A stretch of 64,000 bases of DNA from Limnohabitans sp. WS1 (GTDB taxonomy: Bacteria; Pseudomonadota; Gammaproteobacteria; Burkholderiales; Burkholderiaceae_C). Under the pieces are notes generated by a model that did no database searches, was not told where the DNA came from, and worked only from the letters and a program-made list of their open reading frames with translations. Where the stretch lies: assembly GCF_003063265.1 (NCBI RefSeq), contig NZ_NERU01000002.1, forward strand, positions 186,001 through 250,000. Reading direction: 5' to 3'. Below are positions 42,412 through 55,700 of this stretch, in pieces (positions within the stretch are counted from its first letter, which is position 1; each line of letters begins with the position of its first letter). A program made the translations under genes and the position numbers.

Positions 42412-43239
42412 TTATTTGATGGATGCTTTTTGCCTCAATTCGCCCAATTTGAGTGCCAACGTTTTTTGCGCGAGCAACTCCAGCAGCTGCGGCCGGATTT
42501 TGTCCAGAGGTGGGGGGGTGACAGGTCGCGTGGCCTGCAAGTTCAGCACATGCCAGCCCAGGGCTGTGCGCACAGGCTCAGACCACAGTTGCTGCGCGGC
42601 CATTTGGCGGATGGCCTGCGCCACTTCGGGCACCAGTTGCTGGATGCCCACCCAGCCCACCAAGCCGCCTTGGGCCTTGCTGTCTGGATCGATTGAAAAT
42701 TCGGCAGCCAAGGTTGCCAGCGCCTCGCCTTTTTGAATGCGCGAGATCAGGCGCTTGGCCAAGTCTTGGTCGTTCACCACGATGTGGGCAATCAGCATTT
42801 CTTGTGAGCCCCATTGCGCCAATTGCGCTTGGTACTCTTGTTGCACGGCGGCGTCGCTGATGGGGTTTTCTGCCAAGACTTTTTGCTGCCACAAACGGAC
42901 CAAAGCGCCTTGGCTGGCCAGTGCCATTTGGGCCTGCACCAAGGGATTTTTGTCCAAGCCCTGGGCCCGTGCATCTTGTGCCATCAAAGCCTGGTGAATC
43001 AGGTCATCGCGCACGGTTTCGCGCAAAGCCGGGCTGCTGGGCGTGCCTTTGGCCATGGCCTCGCGAAACAGCACTTCGGCCAAGGCCGTGGGCTGCGCTT
43101 GCTCATTGACCCACACAAAAGGTTGCGCCAAAGCTTGTTGAACTTCGGGCGGAGTTTGGGCCATCACATGGCCGCTGCACACAGCCAGCAGGGCCAAGGC
43201 CCAGGGCGTGCGGCGCTGCTTTGAAAAAGGGTGAATCAT
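42412..43239 (-). CDS. PpiC/SurA-type peptidyl-prolyl isomerase, periplasmic
   Basis: A 275-residue protein. Signal peptide (TPWALALLAVCSGHVMAQ), N-terminal helical chaperone region, then a parvulin domain (about residues 140-235: MLIAHIVVNDQDLAKRLI, FSIDPDSKAQGGLVGWVG, VRTALGWHVLNLQ). Such proteins hold outer-membrane or secreted proteins in the periplasm. It follows a lipoprotein and the giant adhesin gene; Bordetella uses a PpiC-type chaperone (Par27) for filamentous haemagglutinin, so a role in adhesin export is reasonable inference. The ATG at 43239 is preferred to TTG at 43266. Confidence 0.88.
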   Translation of the reverse strand: MIHPFSKQRRTPWALALLAVCSGHVMAQTPPEVQQALAQPFVWVNEQAQPTALAEVLFREAMAKGTPSSPALRETVRDDLIHQALMAQDARAQGLDKNPLVQAQMALASQGALVRLWQQKVLAENPISDAAVQQEYQAQLAQWGSQEMLIAHIVVNDQDLAKRLISRIQKGEALATLAAEFSIDPDSKAQGGLVGWVGIQQLVPEVAQAIRQMAAQQLWSEPVRTALGWHVLNLQATRPVTPPPLDKIRPQLLELLAQKTLALKLGELRQKASIK

Positions 43240-43262
43240 CGTGCGGGGCTTCGGTATGGGCG

Positions 43263-43700
43263 TCAATATTTGGCAGAAAAGAAAGTCACTTTGAGGGGCG
43301 TTTTGTACGGTGTGGCAGGTGCCCCCAGCGTGGGATAAAACCAGGTGGTGGCTTGCAGCGGATTGTCATGCAACATGTACAGCCCGCCATCGACTTCAAT
43401 CACCGCGCCGTCTTGTGTGCTGAAACGCAAAGCCCTAGAGGTTTGGTAGTAGACCCCACGCTCATCTGCAAATTTGGCTCGGTAAGGTGCATCCGGCAAG
43501 TTCAAAAAAACACCCGGCGAGACCGTGTGCTGGTGCGCATCGTCCAGCGCCAACCAAGAGCCTTGGGCATAGCCCCCGCGAACGCTGCCCAGCTCTTGCA
43601 AGTGGCCGCAGCTGCTCAAGGACAAGGCCAGCACCACGGCCGCGAGGGCCGACGAGCGCAGACCCAAGCTGCGCAAAAGGGGAGGTTGTTGAAGCATCAT
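43263..43700 (-). CDS. Small lipoprotein between adhesin and PPIase genes
   Basis: A 145-residue protein. The signal peptide has a lipobox (ALSLSSC, Cys at about residue 31), so it is a lipid-anchored envelope protein. The mature part is mostly beta-like (GVYYQTSRALRFSTQDGAVIEVDGGLYML). I do not recognise a family. It starts 12 bp after the adhesin stop and ends 23 bp before the PPIase start, so it is co-transcribed with both. A pilot or anchoring role for the adhesin is possible but only inferred. Confidence 0.75.
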   Translation of the reverse strand: MMLQQPPLLRSLGLRSSALAAVVLALSLSSCGHLQELGSVRGGYAQGSWLALDDAHQHTVSPGVFLNLPDAPYRAKFADERGVYYQTSRALRFSTQDGAVIEVDGGLYMLHDNPLQATTWFYPTLGAPATPYKTPLKVTFFSAKY

Positions 43701-43712
43701 GACAAGGTCTTG

Positions 43713-46700
43713 TTAAAAGCCGATGGGCAAAGATCGCGTGCCCGTTGCAGAGGCCGTCAGGCCTATGGTGGCTGGCAAGGTCACGGTGGTGATTTTCAAA
43801 TTGCCGCTGAGTGCCTTGACCGTGCTGGCGCTGGCAGCCATCAGTTTGCCAATTTGCACATTTCCTGTGGTCGCTTGTGCATCTACCGCCCCTGTGCCTG
43901 CGTCCAAGTTGGTGCCGATGATGGCAAAGGCCGGGTTCAGGCCCAATCCCATATTGGCCGCTGCCCGCAGCGTGATGCCTGTTCCCGCCTTCAAGGTCGT
44001 GAAGCTCAAGCCTTTCAAGCTGCTGGTGGCACTGATCGCGCCTGTGGTCGAGGTCAAGGTGCCCAGCGAGCCGATGCCCGTCATGTTCAGGGTGATCGGG
44101 CCATAAGCCGTGCCCGTGCCGACCGTGAAATCGGTGCCCGCCGTCACCTGGGCTGCGCCCGCGCTGACCGCAAAGGACGTCATGTTCAGGGTGGTGCCCG
44201 ATTTGGCCACCAAACCGGTCTTGGCGCTGGCGGCTGTCACCGCCACCGAACCTGTCAAGGACTCGGTGTTGACGCTGCCGTTCAAGCTGGTCAAAGCCCC
44301 TGTGCCCAAGTTGCCCGATGACTTGAGCAAAACCGCCGCCCCCCCTGACACAGCGCCAGTGGTCAGTGCTGCACCTGTGACCTCCAGGTCCACCGTGCCC
44401 GCACTGCTGGTCACTGCGCCCACACTGCTGATGCCCACGGCATCCAGGGTGATGTTGCCACTGGCGGTGCCGCTGGTGCCGGTGAAGGTGCTGCCTGCGG
44501 TCAAGGTGGCTGAGCCCGCGCTCACGGTGTAAGTCGTCAGGGCCAAACTGGTTTTGGCATTGGCCACCAGGCTGCTGCCCGCTTTGGCCGAGGCCAAGGC
44601 CACGGAACCCATGGTGGACAAGGCATGGATGCCCCCGTTCGCGCTGGTCAGCGCACCCGTGCTCAGGTTGCCCGAAGACTTGAGCACCACACCGGTCAAG
44701 CCCGTGACTGCAGCCGTGGTCAGGGTGCCCGCTGTGACATCCAGATCGATCGAGCCTGCGCTGCTGGTCACCGTGCCCACACTGGTGATGCCCACCGCAT
44801 CGAGGGTGATGTTGCCGCTGGCCGTGCCGCTGGTGCCGGTGAAGGTGGTGCCTGCCGTCAAGGTTGCTGTTCCTCCGCTCACGGTGTAAGTGGTCAGGTT
44901 CAATGCGGCGTTGGCATTGGCCACCAAACTGGTGCCCGCTTTGGCCGAAGCCAAAGCCACCGAGCCCGCAGTCGATTGGGCATTGATGCCTGCGTTGGTG
45001 CTGGTCAGTGCCCCTGTGCTCAGATTGCCCGAGGATTTGAGCACGACGCCCGCCACACCTGAGACCGCTCCGGTGGTCAGGGTACCGGCGGTCGTTTCCA
45101 GATCCACGGTGCCCTGGCTGCTGCTGACAGCGCCCACGCTGGCATTGCCCACGGTGTCCAAGGTGATGTGGCCCGTGGCTGTGCCGCTGGTACCGGTGAA
45201 CGTTGTGCCTGCGGTCAAAACAGCAGTGCCTCCACTGACGGCGTAAGTCGTGACATTCAGGTCATTTTTGGCGTTGGCCACCAAGCTGGTGGCTGCCTTG
45301 GCCGAGGTGATCACCACCGAACCGGTGCTTGACAAGGCGTTGAGGCCTCCGCTCAAACTGGTCAATGCGCCTGTGCCCAGGTTGCCTGAAGACTTCAGGG
45401 TCACGCCCAAGCCTCCCGACACCGCACCGGTGGTCAAGGTGCCTGCGGTCACTTCCAAGTCAACGGTGCCACCACTGCTGGTCACCGCGCCCACACTGGT
45501 GTTGCCCACAGCGTCCAAGGTGATGTTGCCGCTGGCTGTGCCGCTGGTGCCGGTGTAGGTGGTGCCTGCTGTCAAGCTTGCAGTGCCTGCACTGACAGCG
45601 TAGGTGGTGACCGCCAAGGTGGTTTTGGCGTTGGCCACCAGGCCTGATGCGGCTTTGGCCGAGGCCAAGGCCACTGAGCCCGCTGTCGACTGGGCGTTGA
45701 TGCCCGCGTTGGCGCTGGTCAAGGCGCCTGTGGCCAAGTTACCCGAAGACTTGAGCACCAAGCCGGTCAGGCCCGACACAGCACCCGTCGTCAAGGTGCC
45801 CGCCGTCACTTCCAGGTCCACTGTGCCCGCACTGCTGGTCACCGCGCCCACACTGGTGTTGCCCACGGCGTCCAATGTGATGTTGCCTGTGGCTGTGCCG
45901 CTGGTGCCGGTGAAGGTGGTGCCCGCCGTCAAGGCTGCAGTGCCGCCACTCACAGCGTAGGTGGTCACTGCCAAAGTGCTTGCGGCTTTGGCCACCAGGC
46001 TTGATGCGGCTTTGGCCGAGGCCAAGGCCACCGAGCCCGCTGTCGACTGGGCGTTGATGCCCGCGTTGGCGCTGGTCAAGGCACCAGTGGCCAAGTTGCC
46101 CGAAGACTTGAGCACCAAGCCGGTCAGGCCCGACACAGCACCCGTCGTCAAGGTGCCCGACGTCACTTCCAGGTCCACCGTGCCCGCACTGCTGCTCACC
46201 GCGCCCACACTGGTGTTGCCCACGGCGTCCAGCGTGATGTGGCCAGTGGCTGTTCCGCTGGTGCCGGTGAAGGTGGTGCCCGCCGTCAAGGCTGCCGTGC
46301 CGGCGCTCACACTGTACGTCGTGATGGTCAGGTCATTTTTGGCGTTGACCACCAAACCTGTGTTGGCTCTGGCCGAAGCCAAGGCCACCGAGCCAGCAGT
46401 TGACTGCGCGTTGATCGCTGCGTTGGTGCTGGTCAGAGCGCCCGTGCTCAGGTTGCCCGAGGACTTGACCGCCACGGCTGAGGAGCCCGACACAGCGCCC
46501 GTCGTCAAGGTGCCCGCCGTCACTTCCACGTCCACCGCGCCGGTGCTGCTGCTCAGGGTTCCCACGCTGGTGTTGCCCGTGGCATCCAGGGTGATGTTGC
46601 CAGTGGCGCTGGCGCTGGTGGCCGAGAGGGTGCCGCCTGCAGCTGCCAAGACCACGGTGCCCGACTGGGCCTTCAGCGCTCCCAAGCTCAGGTTGCCTGC

Positions 46701-49700
46701 CGTGCCCGCAGACACGATGATGCCCAGACCTGCGGTCAGGGCCTGCGCCGTCACGCCGCCCGAGGTGGTGCTGGTGATCAAAATGTCGCCCGGCACCGTG
46801 ATGGCCCCCAGGCTGATCAGGCCAGCGGCCGTCACTTCCAGGTTTTGCGTGCTGGTGCCGCTGCTCAGTTGCACACCGCCTGCAGCGCTGCGCACCAGCA
46901 AGCCGCCGCCCAAAGCCGACAGCTTGCTGCCCACCACACTGCCTTGTGACAGCAGTTCGATGTTTTTGGCCGAGGTGATGGCGACATCGGTGGTGGCCTT
47001 GTTTTGCGCCAAGGTCACTGCACCTGTTTTGCTCGTGATTTGCAGCACCGACGCATCGGTGTCCAGCAAGCGGCCTGCCGCCGAGGAGGCCAAAGCGGCG
47101 TTGCCCACATCGCCCAGCGCACTGACCGACACCCCACCGCCTGCAGCCGTGACTTTCAGGTCATAAGCGTTGGCATCACCCGCATCGCGCACAGCGCCTG
47201 CGGTGGTGGAGACCAAAATCGCGCTGCGTGTGGCATTGTCCGAGCTCAGGCCCGTCAAGCTGATGTCGCCGGTGGCCGTCAGCACCAGGGTGCCCAGACC
47301 GCCATGGACCTTGGCCCCGTCGGCCATCGCAATGGTGGACCCTTTCATGACCACACTGCCCGCCTGGTTGCTCAAGTCGGCGGTAGAGGCCAGGTTCAAA
47401 CCATAAGCACCGGCATTCAGGGTCAAGCCTTGTGCAGCGCTCAGGGTGCCCGTCAAGTTCAGGCCATAGGCGCTGCCATTGAGGGAGATTTGCCCTGTGG
47501 TGGCCTGACCGTTTTGCACCGTCAACACGCCCCAAGGCGAAGTCACGTACACCGAGCCATAAGCGCTGGCCTGGGTGACCACGCCGTTGGCCGCCGTCTT
47601 CAAGGTCATCGGCAAATTGGACTGACCCAGATCACCCCCGGCAGACAATGCAATGTTCGTCCCCTGCACCGACTGTGCGTTGGTGCCGCGTTCGTCAAAG
47701 ATGGAATAGGCCGAACTCAAGGAAGCCATGCCACTGGCCACCACTTGCGACACGCGCAAGATGCCCGAATTGGCGCTCAGGTAGGCATCGCCAGTGCTCG
47801 ACGTGGCGATCAAACGGGTCACTTCCTTGGGCAACACATCCACGGCCTTGGTGCTGGTGCCAATCGAGCCCACCGCTTGCAGCGTCACACTGCGGCCTGT
47901 GGCATTGATCAAGCTGGTGTCGGTGTTGTTGTTGGTCATCGCCCCCCGGGCGTTGACCACCACGGCTCGTGCGGCATCCAGCCGACCCAGGCCCACATCG
48001 TCGGCCCCGACAAAAATATCACCCGACACGGCTTGGAACATCGAGCCACTTTCCATGACGATGTCGCCGGTGCCCTCGGTCTCTACCGACAAGCGGCCAA
48101 TGGCCTTGATGTTGCCCCGCGCTTGCAGGTTGCCCGTCGGCGAATACAGGTCAATGTCCAGGCCCGAGTTGATGTTTTTGACGCTCAGGCCTGTTTCCGC
48201 GCCTTGCAAATACACCGAAAAGCCCGTGGGTGTCGAGGCATTGACGCCCCCGGACGCGCTGGCCTTGACCACCAAGGGGTTGGCCAAGGTGCCCACCGAT
48301 CCATTGAGTGCGGTCAGCGATGCCTCACCGGCCTCCAAAGAGCGTGTGCGTTCAGTGCCACGCGCATCGATGATGGCGTTTTGCGCCGTCAGCCCCACAA
48401 AGCCGGGTGAATACACATCGGCAATCCGCATGTCACCGGTCTGTGTGATCCAGATGCCGTCTTGGGCGCGTGCCACCAAGGTGGCATTGCTGGGGGTGCC
48501 CCCGCCAGTCAGTGTCATGGTCACCGGCTTGAGGCTGGTGCCGATGCTGCCTGTGGCCGCTTCCAAAATGGCCTTGTGGCCCTGAATGACCGAATCGGTG
48601 GAGCCCGAAGCATTGAGCACCGAGCCACTGACTTTGATGCGGATTTCGCCGTTGCCGACCACTTTTTCCAGATTGGCATCACCCCCGTTGGGGTAAGCAT
48701 CGGTGGACTCGGAGCCCAGGTACACAAAACCGTTGGAGGTGAGGTTCAGCTTGTTGGACAACACATCGAAAGTGTCCTTTTTGACCACCGTCAGCATCCA
48801 GGTCGATTTGTTCAGCACCATGTCGTCCGACTCGGCCGACATGATGGTCAGCTGGTCTTCGGTGGTCAGGCCACCGGCCTTGAGCAAATTGATGGTGACC
48901 GCGCCATCGTCTCGGCCGATTTTTCCACCGGGTCGCAAAACCACGCGGTTGCCGATCACGTTGGGTGCTTCGATGCGCGTTTGGGTGTCGGTGGAGGACT
49001 TGGAGAAAATCGCCTTGGGCAGAGGACTGCTCAACTCGGCGGTGCTCCAGGTGGACATGGCGTCCACCGCAGGTCGTCCTGCCGCCACGTTGGCCGCATT
49101 GATCTGGTCAATGATCAGCGTGTCCGAGGTCTGGTAAGCGGTGGTGCCGTACAGCGCATGCAAATCTTTGAGCTCTTGCGTGCGTGCCGATTCCAGCGCC
49201 GTGATCTGGGCCGCGCTCAGGCCGTTTTGGCTCAGCTGCTGCTTTTCGGCGGTGGTGTAGGTGAAGGCATAGGTGGCCGGGTTGTAGCTGTCGGCGGTGT
49301 AACTGACCACCGCACCGGTGCTCGGATTGACCGAGGTGACCACCGCATTGCGCAAGCCCCAGTAACGTCGGAAGGAATTGCGGGCGCTGCGCAGGGTTTG
49401 CTGGCGGCTGACCTCGGCATCCGCGCCTTGCAAGGACGCCGACTTCCACAAGGCCAACAGCTCTTCTTCGGTGCGCACATCGCGGGTCTCGTTGCGGTTG
49501 TTGTCGATCAAGTCGCCACCCGCTTCGATGTACACATCGCCCCCACTGGAGGCCACCTGGTTGACCCACAGGTTGCCCGTGGCTTGCTTGAGTGCAATGC
49601 CGCGTGCTGCCGTGGCCGTGATGCCACCACCCGCCGAGTTTTCGGTCTGGATGTTGAGGGTGGACTTGACCGAGCCATCGGCGTTGAAACTGCCAATGCC

Positions 49701-52700
49701 CCCGCGCGGCGCCGAAATTTCGATGCTGCTGCCCGACACATGCACCTTGCTGGGGTCCACGCCCACAATGTCCTCGTCGCCGAACAACCAAATCTTGCCC
49801 GTGGTCGAGACTTGGTTGATGCGCAAGGCACCGCCCAAGCTCTGAAAGGCGATGTTGCCCTTGGTGGAGGTGGCTGTGAACGAGCCGGTGCCGGTGATCA
49901 CGTTGATCGGGCTGCCTTGGCTGCCGATGCCGGTGGCGGCGTAAAAGCGCAGATCGTCGCCCGTGACCGAGGTGCCGCCGCTCTGCTGCACGATCGAGCC
50001 CAGTGAACTGGTCAAAGAGACCAAGCCCACGTCGTTGACCAGGTCACCCGAAAAACGGATGTCTTTTTTGCTGGCCACTTGAATCAAACCACTCGTGTAG
50101 CCCACCATTTCGATGGCAATCGGGTGGTCGGCACGCACCCTTTGGGTGAACACATCCTTGCTGCCCACCTCGGTGCGGTAATCCACGTAGAAGGTTTTCT
50201 TGAAGCACATGAAGCCGCACTTCTTCCACTGCCGCTTGTAAATTTCTTTTTCTGCGTCGGTGGTGATCGTTTGCGTGCCCATCCAGAAATTGCCAGAGGG
50301 CGGACTGGCCGTGGTCACATAAATGCCCTCGGCCATGGCCGAGGCTGTTTTGACGATGGTCTCGACACTGTTCCAGTTGATCGCCTTCAGGTTGATCGCC
50401 CCCCACAACATGGACGACTTCTGGTACCAGTAGCGTTTTTCCTGGTTGTATTCGTAGCCCGCAGACCAGACATAGGTGCTGTTGGTGACCGGGTTGTAAT
50501 TGAAGGTGGCCAAGAGTTCCGGACGCGCGGGGTTTGGACTGGCCAGGGTGGAGTTGCTCGAACGCAAAACGGCGGCCGTGGCCCCCCGACCGGCCGTGGT
50601 GGTCGACTTGAACACACCGGCCACATTGCGTTCGTAGGTGGTGACCTCGTAGCCCGTGAGGGTGCTGCCCGTGTAGACCGGGCGGTTCAAGTCGGTGATG
50701 CGCACCACGCCCGCATCGCCGCCGGTGTCCAGTCCCAGCAAATCCAGGCCATAAGACGTTTGGTTGTCGATGTTGAAACGGGCAAAACCATCGAGCGCCC
50801 GGACCACACCACCACCGGTGTTGATGATGGAGCCCACCATCTCCACCAAGCCGCCGGTGATGTTGGTTTCGGCCACTTGCAATCGGTCTGTGGACGCGTT
50901 GTAGTGGATGATGGGTTCTTTGCGTCGTGCAGCAATGGCGGCCAATTCATTGTCGCGTTGGGTTTGGGTGATGGTGCCGTTTTCAAAGCGTTTGGTGACA
51001 TCCAACTCGCTGTCGGTGCTCAGGCGGCCGCTGATTTGCAACAGCGGTGAGCGCGACCGGTTTCTCGGCCATTCTGTTTTCCAGCTGTTGATCCTTGAAC
51101 CCACTGATGCGTCGGTCAGTGTGACGGCGTAGTCGGACTGGCCCGACTGGATCGTGCCATTGATGTTGAGGTAGCGGGCCCCCAAGAAAATGCCACCACT
51201 GGCGTAAATGCCGCCCGTGCCATTGCGCAAACAATTGGATGAGAAGCTGGTGCTGGCAGGGCTGCCGGCGCGGGCCGTGCCGCAGCGCACCACGCCCATG
51301 TTGTTGAGCTTGTTTTGCTGGTCATCGTTGTAGGCCACCGCATACAGGTTTTCGGGTGAGCCCCCAATCGACTGGCTCACGGTGGGCGAAGACAGCACAA
51401 AGTTCTTGCCCGAATTGACGGTGATTTCCAGGCCATCCAGACGCGGCGTGTACAGCGCATCCTCAGCGATCACCGAAATGCTGCCCGAAGTGTTGTCCAG
51501 CAAGATCGAGCCGAGTTTGTTGTAGGCCAAGCCGTTGACCCGGATTTCGGGCGAACGCATCTGGTCTTGCCGCAAATCGGCGCTGCTGCCATCCGGGGCG
51601 GTGGCGATGACCGGGTTGGCCGAGACCACACCCGTGGACACATAGCTGTTGAGGATCTTGATGGTGGGCAAGGCCTCGGCCGGGCCACCGCCTCGGGTGT
51701 CGATGCTGTCCACGGTGATGTTGATGCCCGTCTTCACATCGCGGTTGAAGCTGGCAATGTCGGCATTGCTCTTGAGGTAAGTGCCGTTGTATTTGGCAAA
51801 ACCACCGCTGCTGTCGATGATCAGGTCCTTGGCCCGGATGTTCATTGGGCTCTTGTTGTCGATCAAAATTTCAGAGTCGGCTCTGGCCACCACTGTGGCG
51901 GTGCCGGTCACGTTGTTGCCAAACAGCTCCACGTTGCCGCTGCCAGCCCGGATATTTTTCAGGGTCAAAAAGGTGCCCGGCACGTTTTCTTGCGGCACGA
52001 TCTGCGTGGCCCCGGTATCGGGGTCGGTCTCGATGGTGGCAAAACCTTCGCGCAGCAGAGTTTGCAAATAAAACGCCATTTCGGCTTCCACGAAGGCCCT
52101 CACCTCGGGAATGTCACCGTAGTTTTTCAACTGGTTGTACAGCGTTTCCAGGTAGGCGGCTCCTGTGGCGGCCAAGTCTTCGGTGCCAATGCTGTAGCGG
52201 ATATTGCCCTCGCTGGACGCCACCGAACCATTGGCGTTGATCACCAGTTTTTGTTTGTTGCCATAGCCCGCCTCAATCAGGCCTTTCAAGGCCACATTGG
52301 CCGTCAAGGTTTTGTTGGAGCTGCCGTACTCGCTGCTCAAACCCATCAACTCGCCCACTTCGCGGGTCCAGTCGCTGACCTTGCCCTTGCCCTCCACGAT
52401 GTAAGTGCCGCTGATGCCCCCCAATTGGATCAAGCCACCCGAGCGAACCGATTGGCTGTCGAGCGTCAGGTTGTTGGTCAGGTTCAGCGTGGCTTGCACG
52501 TCGGGGTTGACCGACACCGGAATCGCCGAGTGGTTGAACAAATCGGCCCGCGCCGTGACAAAGTTTTTGTTGCGCCAAAAATCCTTGTCTTGACCGGCCA
52601 AAAGCGACACCGAGTTTTCACCCACAATTTGGGTGCCCGTGCCCACGCTGACCAGGTTGGTCACGTTGGCCAAAGCCAGCGCATCGCCTTGCGCTGCGGC

Positions 52701-55700
52701 CGCTGCGCCATAGGTTTTGGTGATGGTGTTGGCCTCAATGTCCACATAGGACAAGGCGTTCACATGCACATCACCGGCCACCTGAATGTTGTCGCGTGCA
52801 CCCAATTTGGCCGTGGCGTTGGCGATCGAGTTGATTTCGGTGTCCACCAAAGCAATCGGCAATGCCCCGCCAATGTCCAGGCGTCCCAAAGACGAGCCCC
52901 GGAACTGGTTGTAGGCCCGCACTTCCAGCAAGCCATTGCCGCTGTCGCCCAGGTTCAACACCACATCGTCCCCGATTTCGGCCACCGCGTTGCCATTCAG
53001 GATGGTTTTGGCATCGGCACCCGCACCGGCAATCACACCGCCACCGCCGCCTTGTACGTTGATGGCCGTGAGGTCCGTGCGCTCCACATCGTTGGTGGCC
53101 AAAATTTGCAACTGGGCCCCCGTCAGTTTGGCGTTGTTGCCCAATTTGGCTGTGGCCGAACCCGTCAGAGACGCCACGGTCACCGCACCCGAACCCCCAA
53201 ATGCCGAGGCATTGATGGTCGAGGCCTGGGTGTCAAAGCGCACCTTGCGCTCTGCCGTCACGGCCGTGAGGCCATCCACCAGCAGGCCTGAGCCGCTGCT
53301 GGACAAAGTGGCACTGACGTTTTGAACATGGTTGATGCGGGCATCAGCCCCCGCCCCGGCCACCACACCGCCGCTGCCCGCCACCGCATCGGCATCGATC
53401 AACTCGTCGCCCCGTGCGCTCACCGTCAAGGTGCCTTGAACGCGCCCGGCCAAGCCACTGGCATTGGACGAGACGGTTGAATTGCTCTCGGTCATGGCCA
53501 CGGCCACACCGGCCCCCACAAACCCTACACCCACCCCGGTGGACTCCGAGTTCATGCGCATGGCGTCGTTGGCCATGATGGCCACATCGCCCGTGGCTGC
53601 CAAAGTGGCCCCGTTGCTGAAGGTCACGGCGGCTGTACCTTGGTTGCTGGCCGTGGCCCCGGCGCCTTGTGCGCCCAAGAGCAAGCCCCCGCCACCGGCC
53701 ACAGCCTTGGCCGTCACGCTCGAGTCGCCGTGGCCCAGCACCGCATTGACCAGCATGTTCTTGCCGCTCAAAGACAGCGGTCCATTGGCCAGCACCTGCA
53801 CGTTGGTGTCCACCTCGGACAGCGCCACCGACACCCCCATGCCCACGCCGCGCCCGACCGAAACGCCCAAAGCGTAGGCGTCTGCGCTGGGCGTCGACAA
53901 GGCCAAGAGCGACAAATCGCCCGTGCCCGCGTCGAGCACCGTGTTGCTGGCCAGTGTCAAAGTGACCGAGCCACTGTCGCTGGCGGTCGCGCCTGCGCCC
54001 GAACCTGCATACACACCGGCCGAGCCCCCCGTGGCTTGGGCGGCGGCTGTCGCACTGCGTTCGGCTTGCGCCGTCCAGCCCGTGCCGCTGTGTTGACCGC
54101 TCACCGTGGTCGCCACGCTGCCCGACTGCGTGGCAGTGGCTGTGACCACCCCGACTGACACCACACCGGCAGTGGCACCGACGGCCTCGCTGCGCATCGA
54201 GGCCTGGTCCAGCGCCTGCACATTCACCGAGCCCCCGGCACTTGACGTGCCGGCCAAACTGGCCGTGCTGGCCGTGGTGTTGGACGCCACCGACACCGCG
54301 GCGCCCACGCCCACAAAACCGCCCGCGCCCGAAATCGCCCGGCTCTCAACGGCCGGAACGCCCTCGCTGGGCGTGCGGTTGCCCGACTGAATGTCGATGT
54401 TGCCGGCCACGGCCATATTGCCCACCGACACCCCCGCATGGTTGGCCCCGCCCAGCAGGGTGATCGCCACGCCTGCACTGATGCCGGCCGCTCCGCCCAA
54501 GGCCACGGCCCCGGCGTTGTTGTCCACCGAGGTGCGGTCCAGACTGGCCACCGTCAGTGAGCCGGCCGTGACTGTGGTCGCGGCCACGGTGGCCGAGGTG
54601 CGGTGGCTGCCCGAGGCCCCTGCATACGCCCCTTGGGTGTCGTAGCGACCGCTGTTGTTGGCCGAATCGCTTTCGGCCGTGGTCAGGGCCGAGCCCGAGC
54701 CTTGTGAACGGTTGGCTTGGGTGACCGAGCCAATTTGTCCCAGGGTACTGGAGCTGCCGGTCAATTCGCTGTTGGCATTGCTGTCGGGCGCACTGCCAAA
54801 CACCAACACGCCCACCGCACCACTGACACCCACAAAACCGCCACCGCCTGCGGTGGCCGTGATCATGTCGATGTTGGCCTCGCGCTCGGCCTTGACATTG
54901 AGCGCACCCGAGACCCGCACGCTGGAGGCGTCCACTTTGGCCACCACCGTGCTCTTGCCCACCACCACGTTGGCCGACGAGCCAATGCCCGCCACGCCAC
55001 CCACGCCAATTTGCCCGGCATTGTGGTTCAGCGTCACCGTCTCATTGGCCGTGACCGACAAAGAGCCTGCACCCGAGGCCTTGTTCAGGGTCACCCGCGA
55101 GGTCTCGCCCACCCCAGTGGTCACCACCGCCGTCAACACGCCATCGCCCAGCGTGCGCACATCGGCGGTGTAACTGCCGTCGGCGTTGCGTGTGGCCGTG
55201 ACCGAACGTGTGCCATCACCCACCGTGACCACGGCTGTGCCGGTGGGCTGAATCCCGCTGTCGCCCTTGAGCACAAAACGCACCGCGCTGTCGTTGCGGG
55301 CATCCACCTGGTCAAAACTGGACAAAGTGGCAATGCGTGTGGCTGCCACCGGCAAAGCGCCCAACACCGGGGCGGTTTCCGAGCTGTTGATGCCGGTCGA
55401 TTTGAACAAGGTCGTGCTCGACGCCTTGCTGGTGCCGCTCTCCGTCAGCACCACCTTGGCCATCAAGGGGCCGTCGGCTAGGCTGGCCACGTTGGCGGTG
55501 TAGGTGCCGTCGGACTGGCGCACGGCGGTCACCGTGAGTTCGCCATCGGACACCGTGACCACGGCCGAAGCCGGATTGACCCGACCATTCAAGTCGTTCA
55601 GGCTAAAGCGCAGCTGGGTCTGGTTGCCCGTGCCTACCTGGTCATAGTCCGACGCCAGGGTGATCGCCACTGGCGCATTGTTGGACGAGGCCACCAAGCC

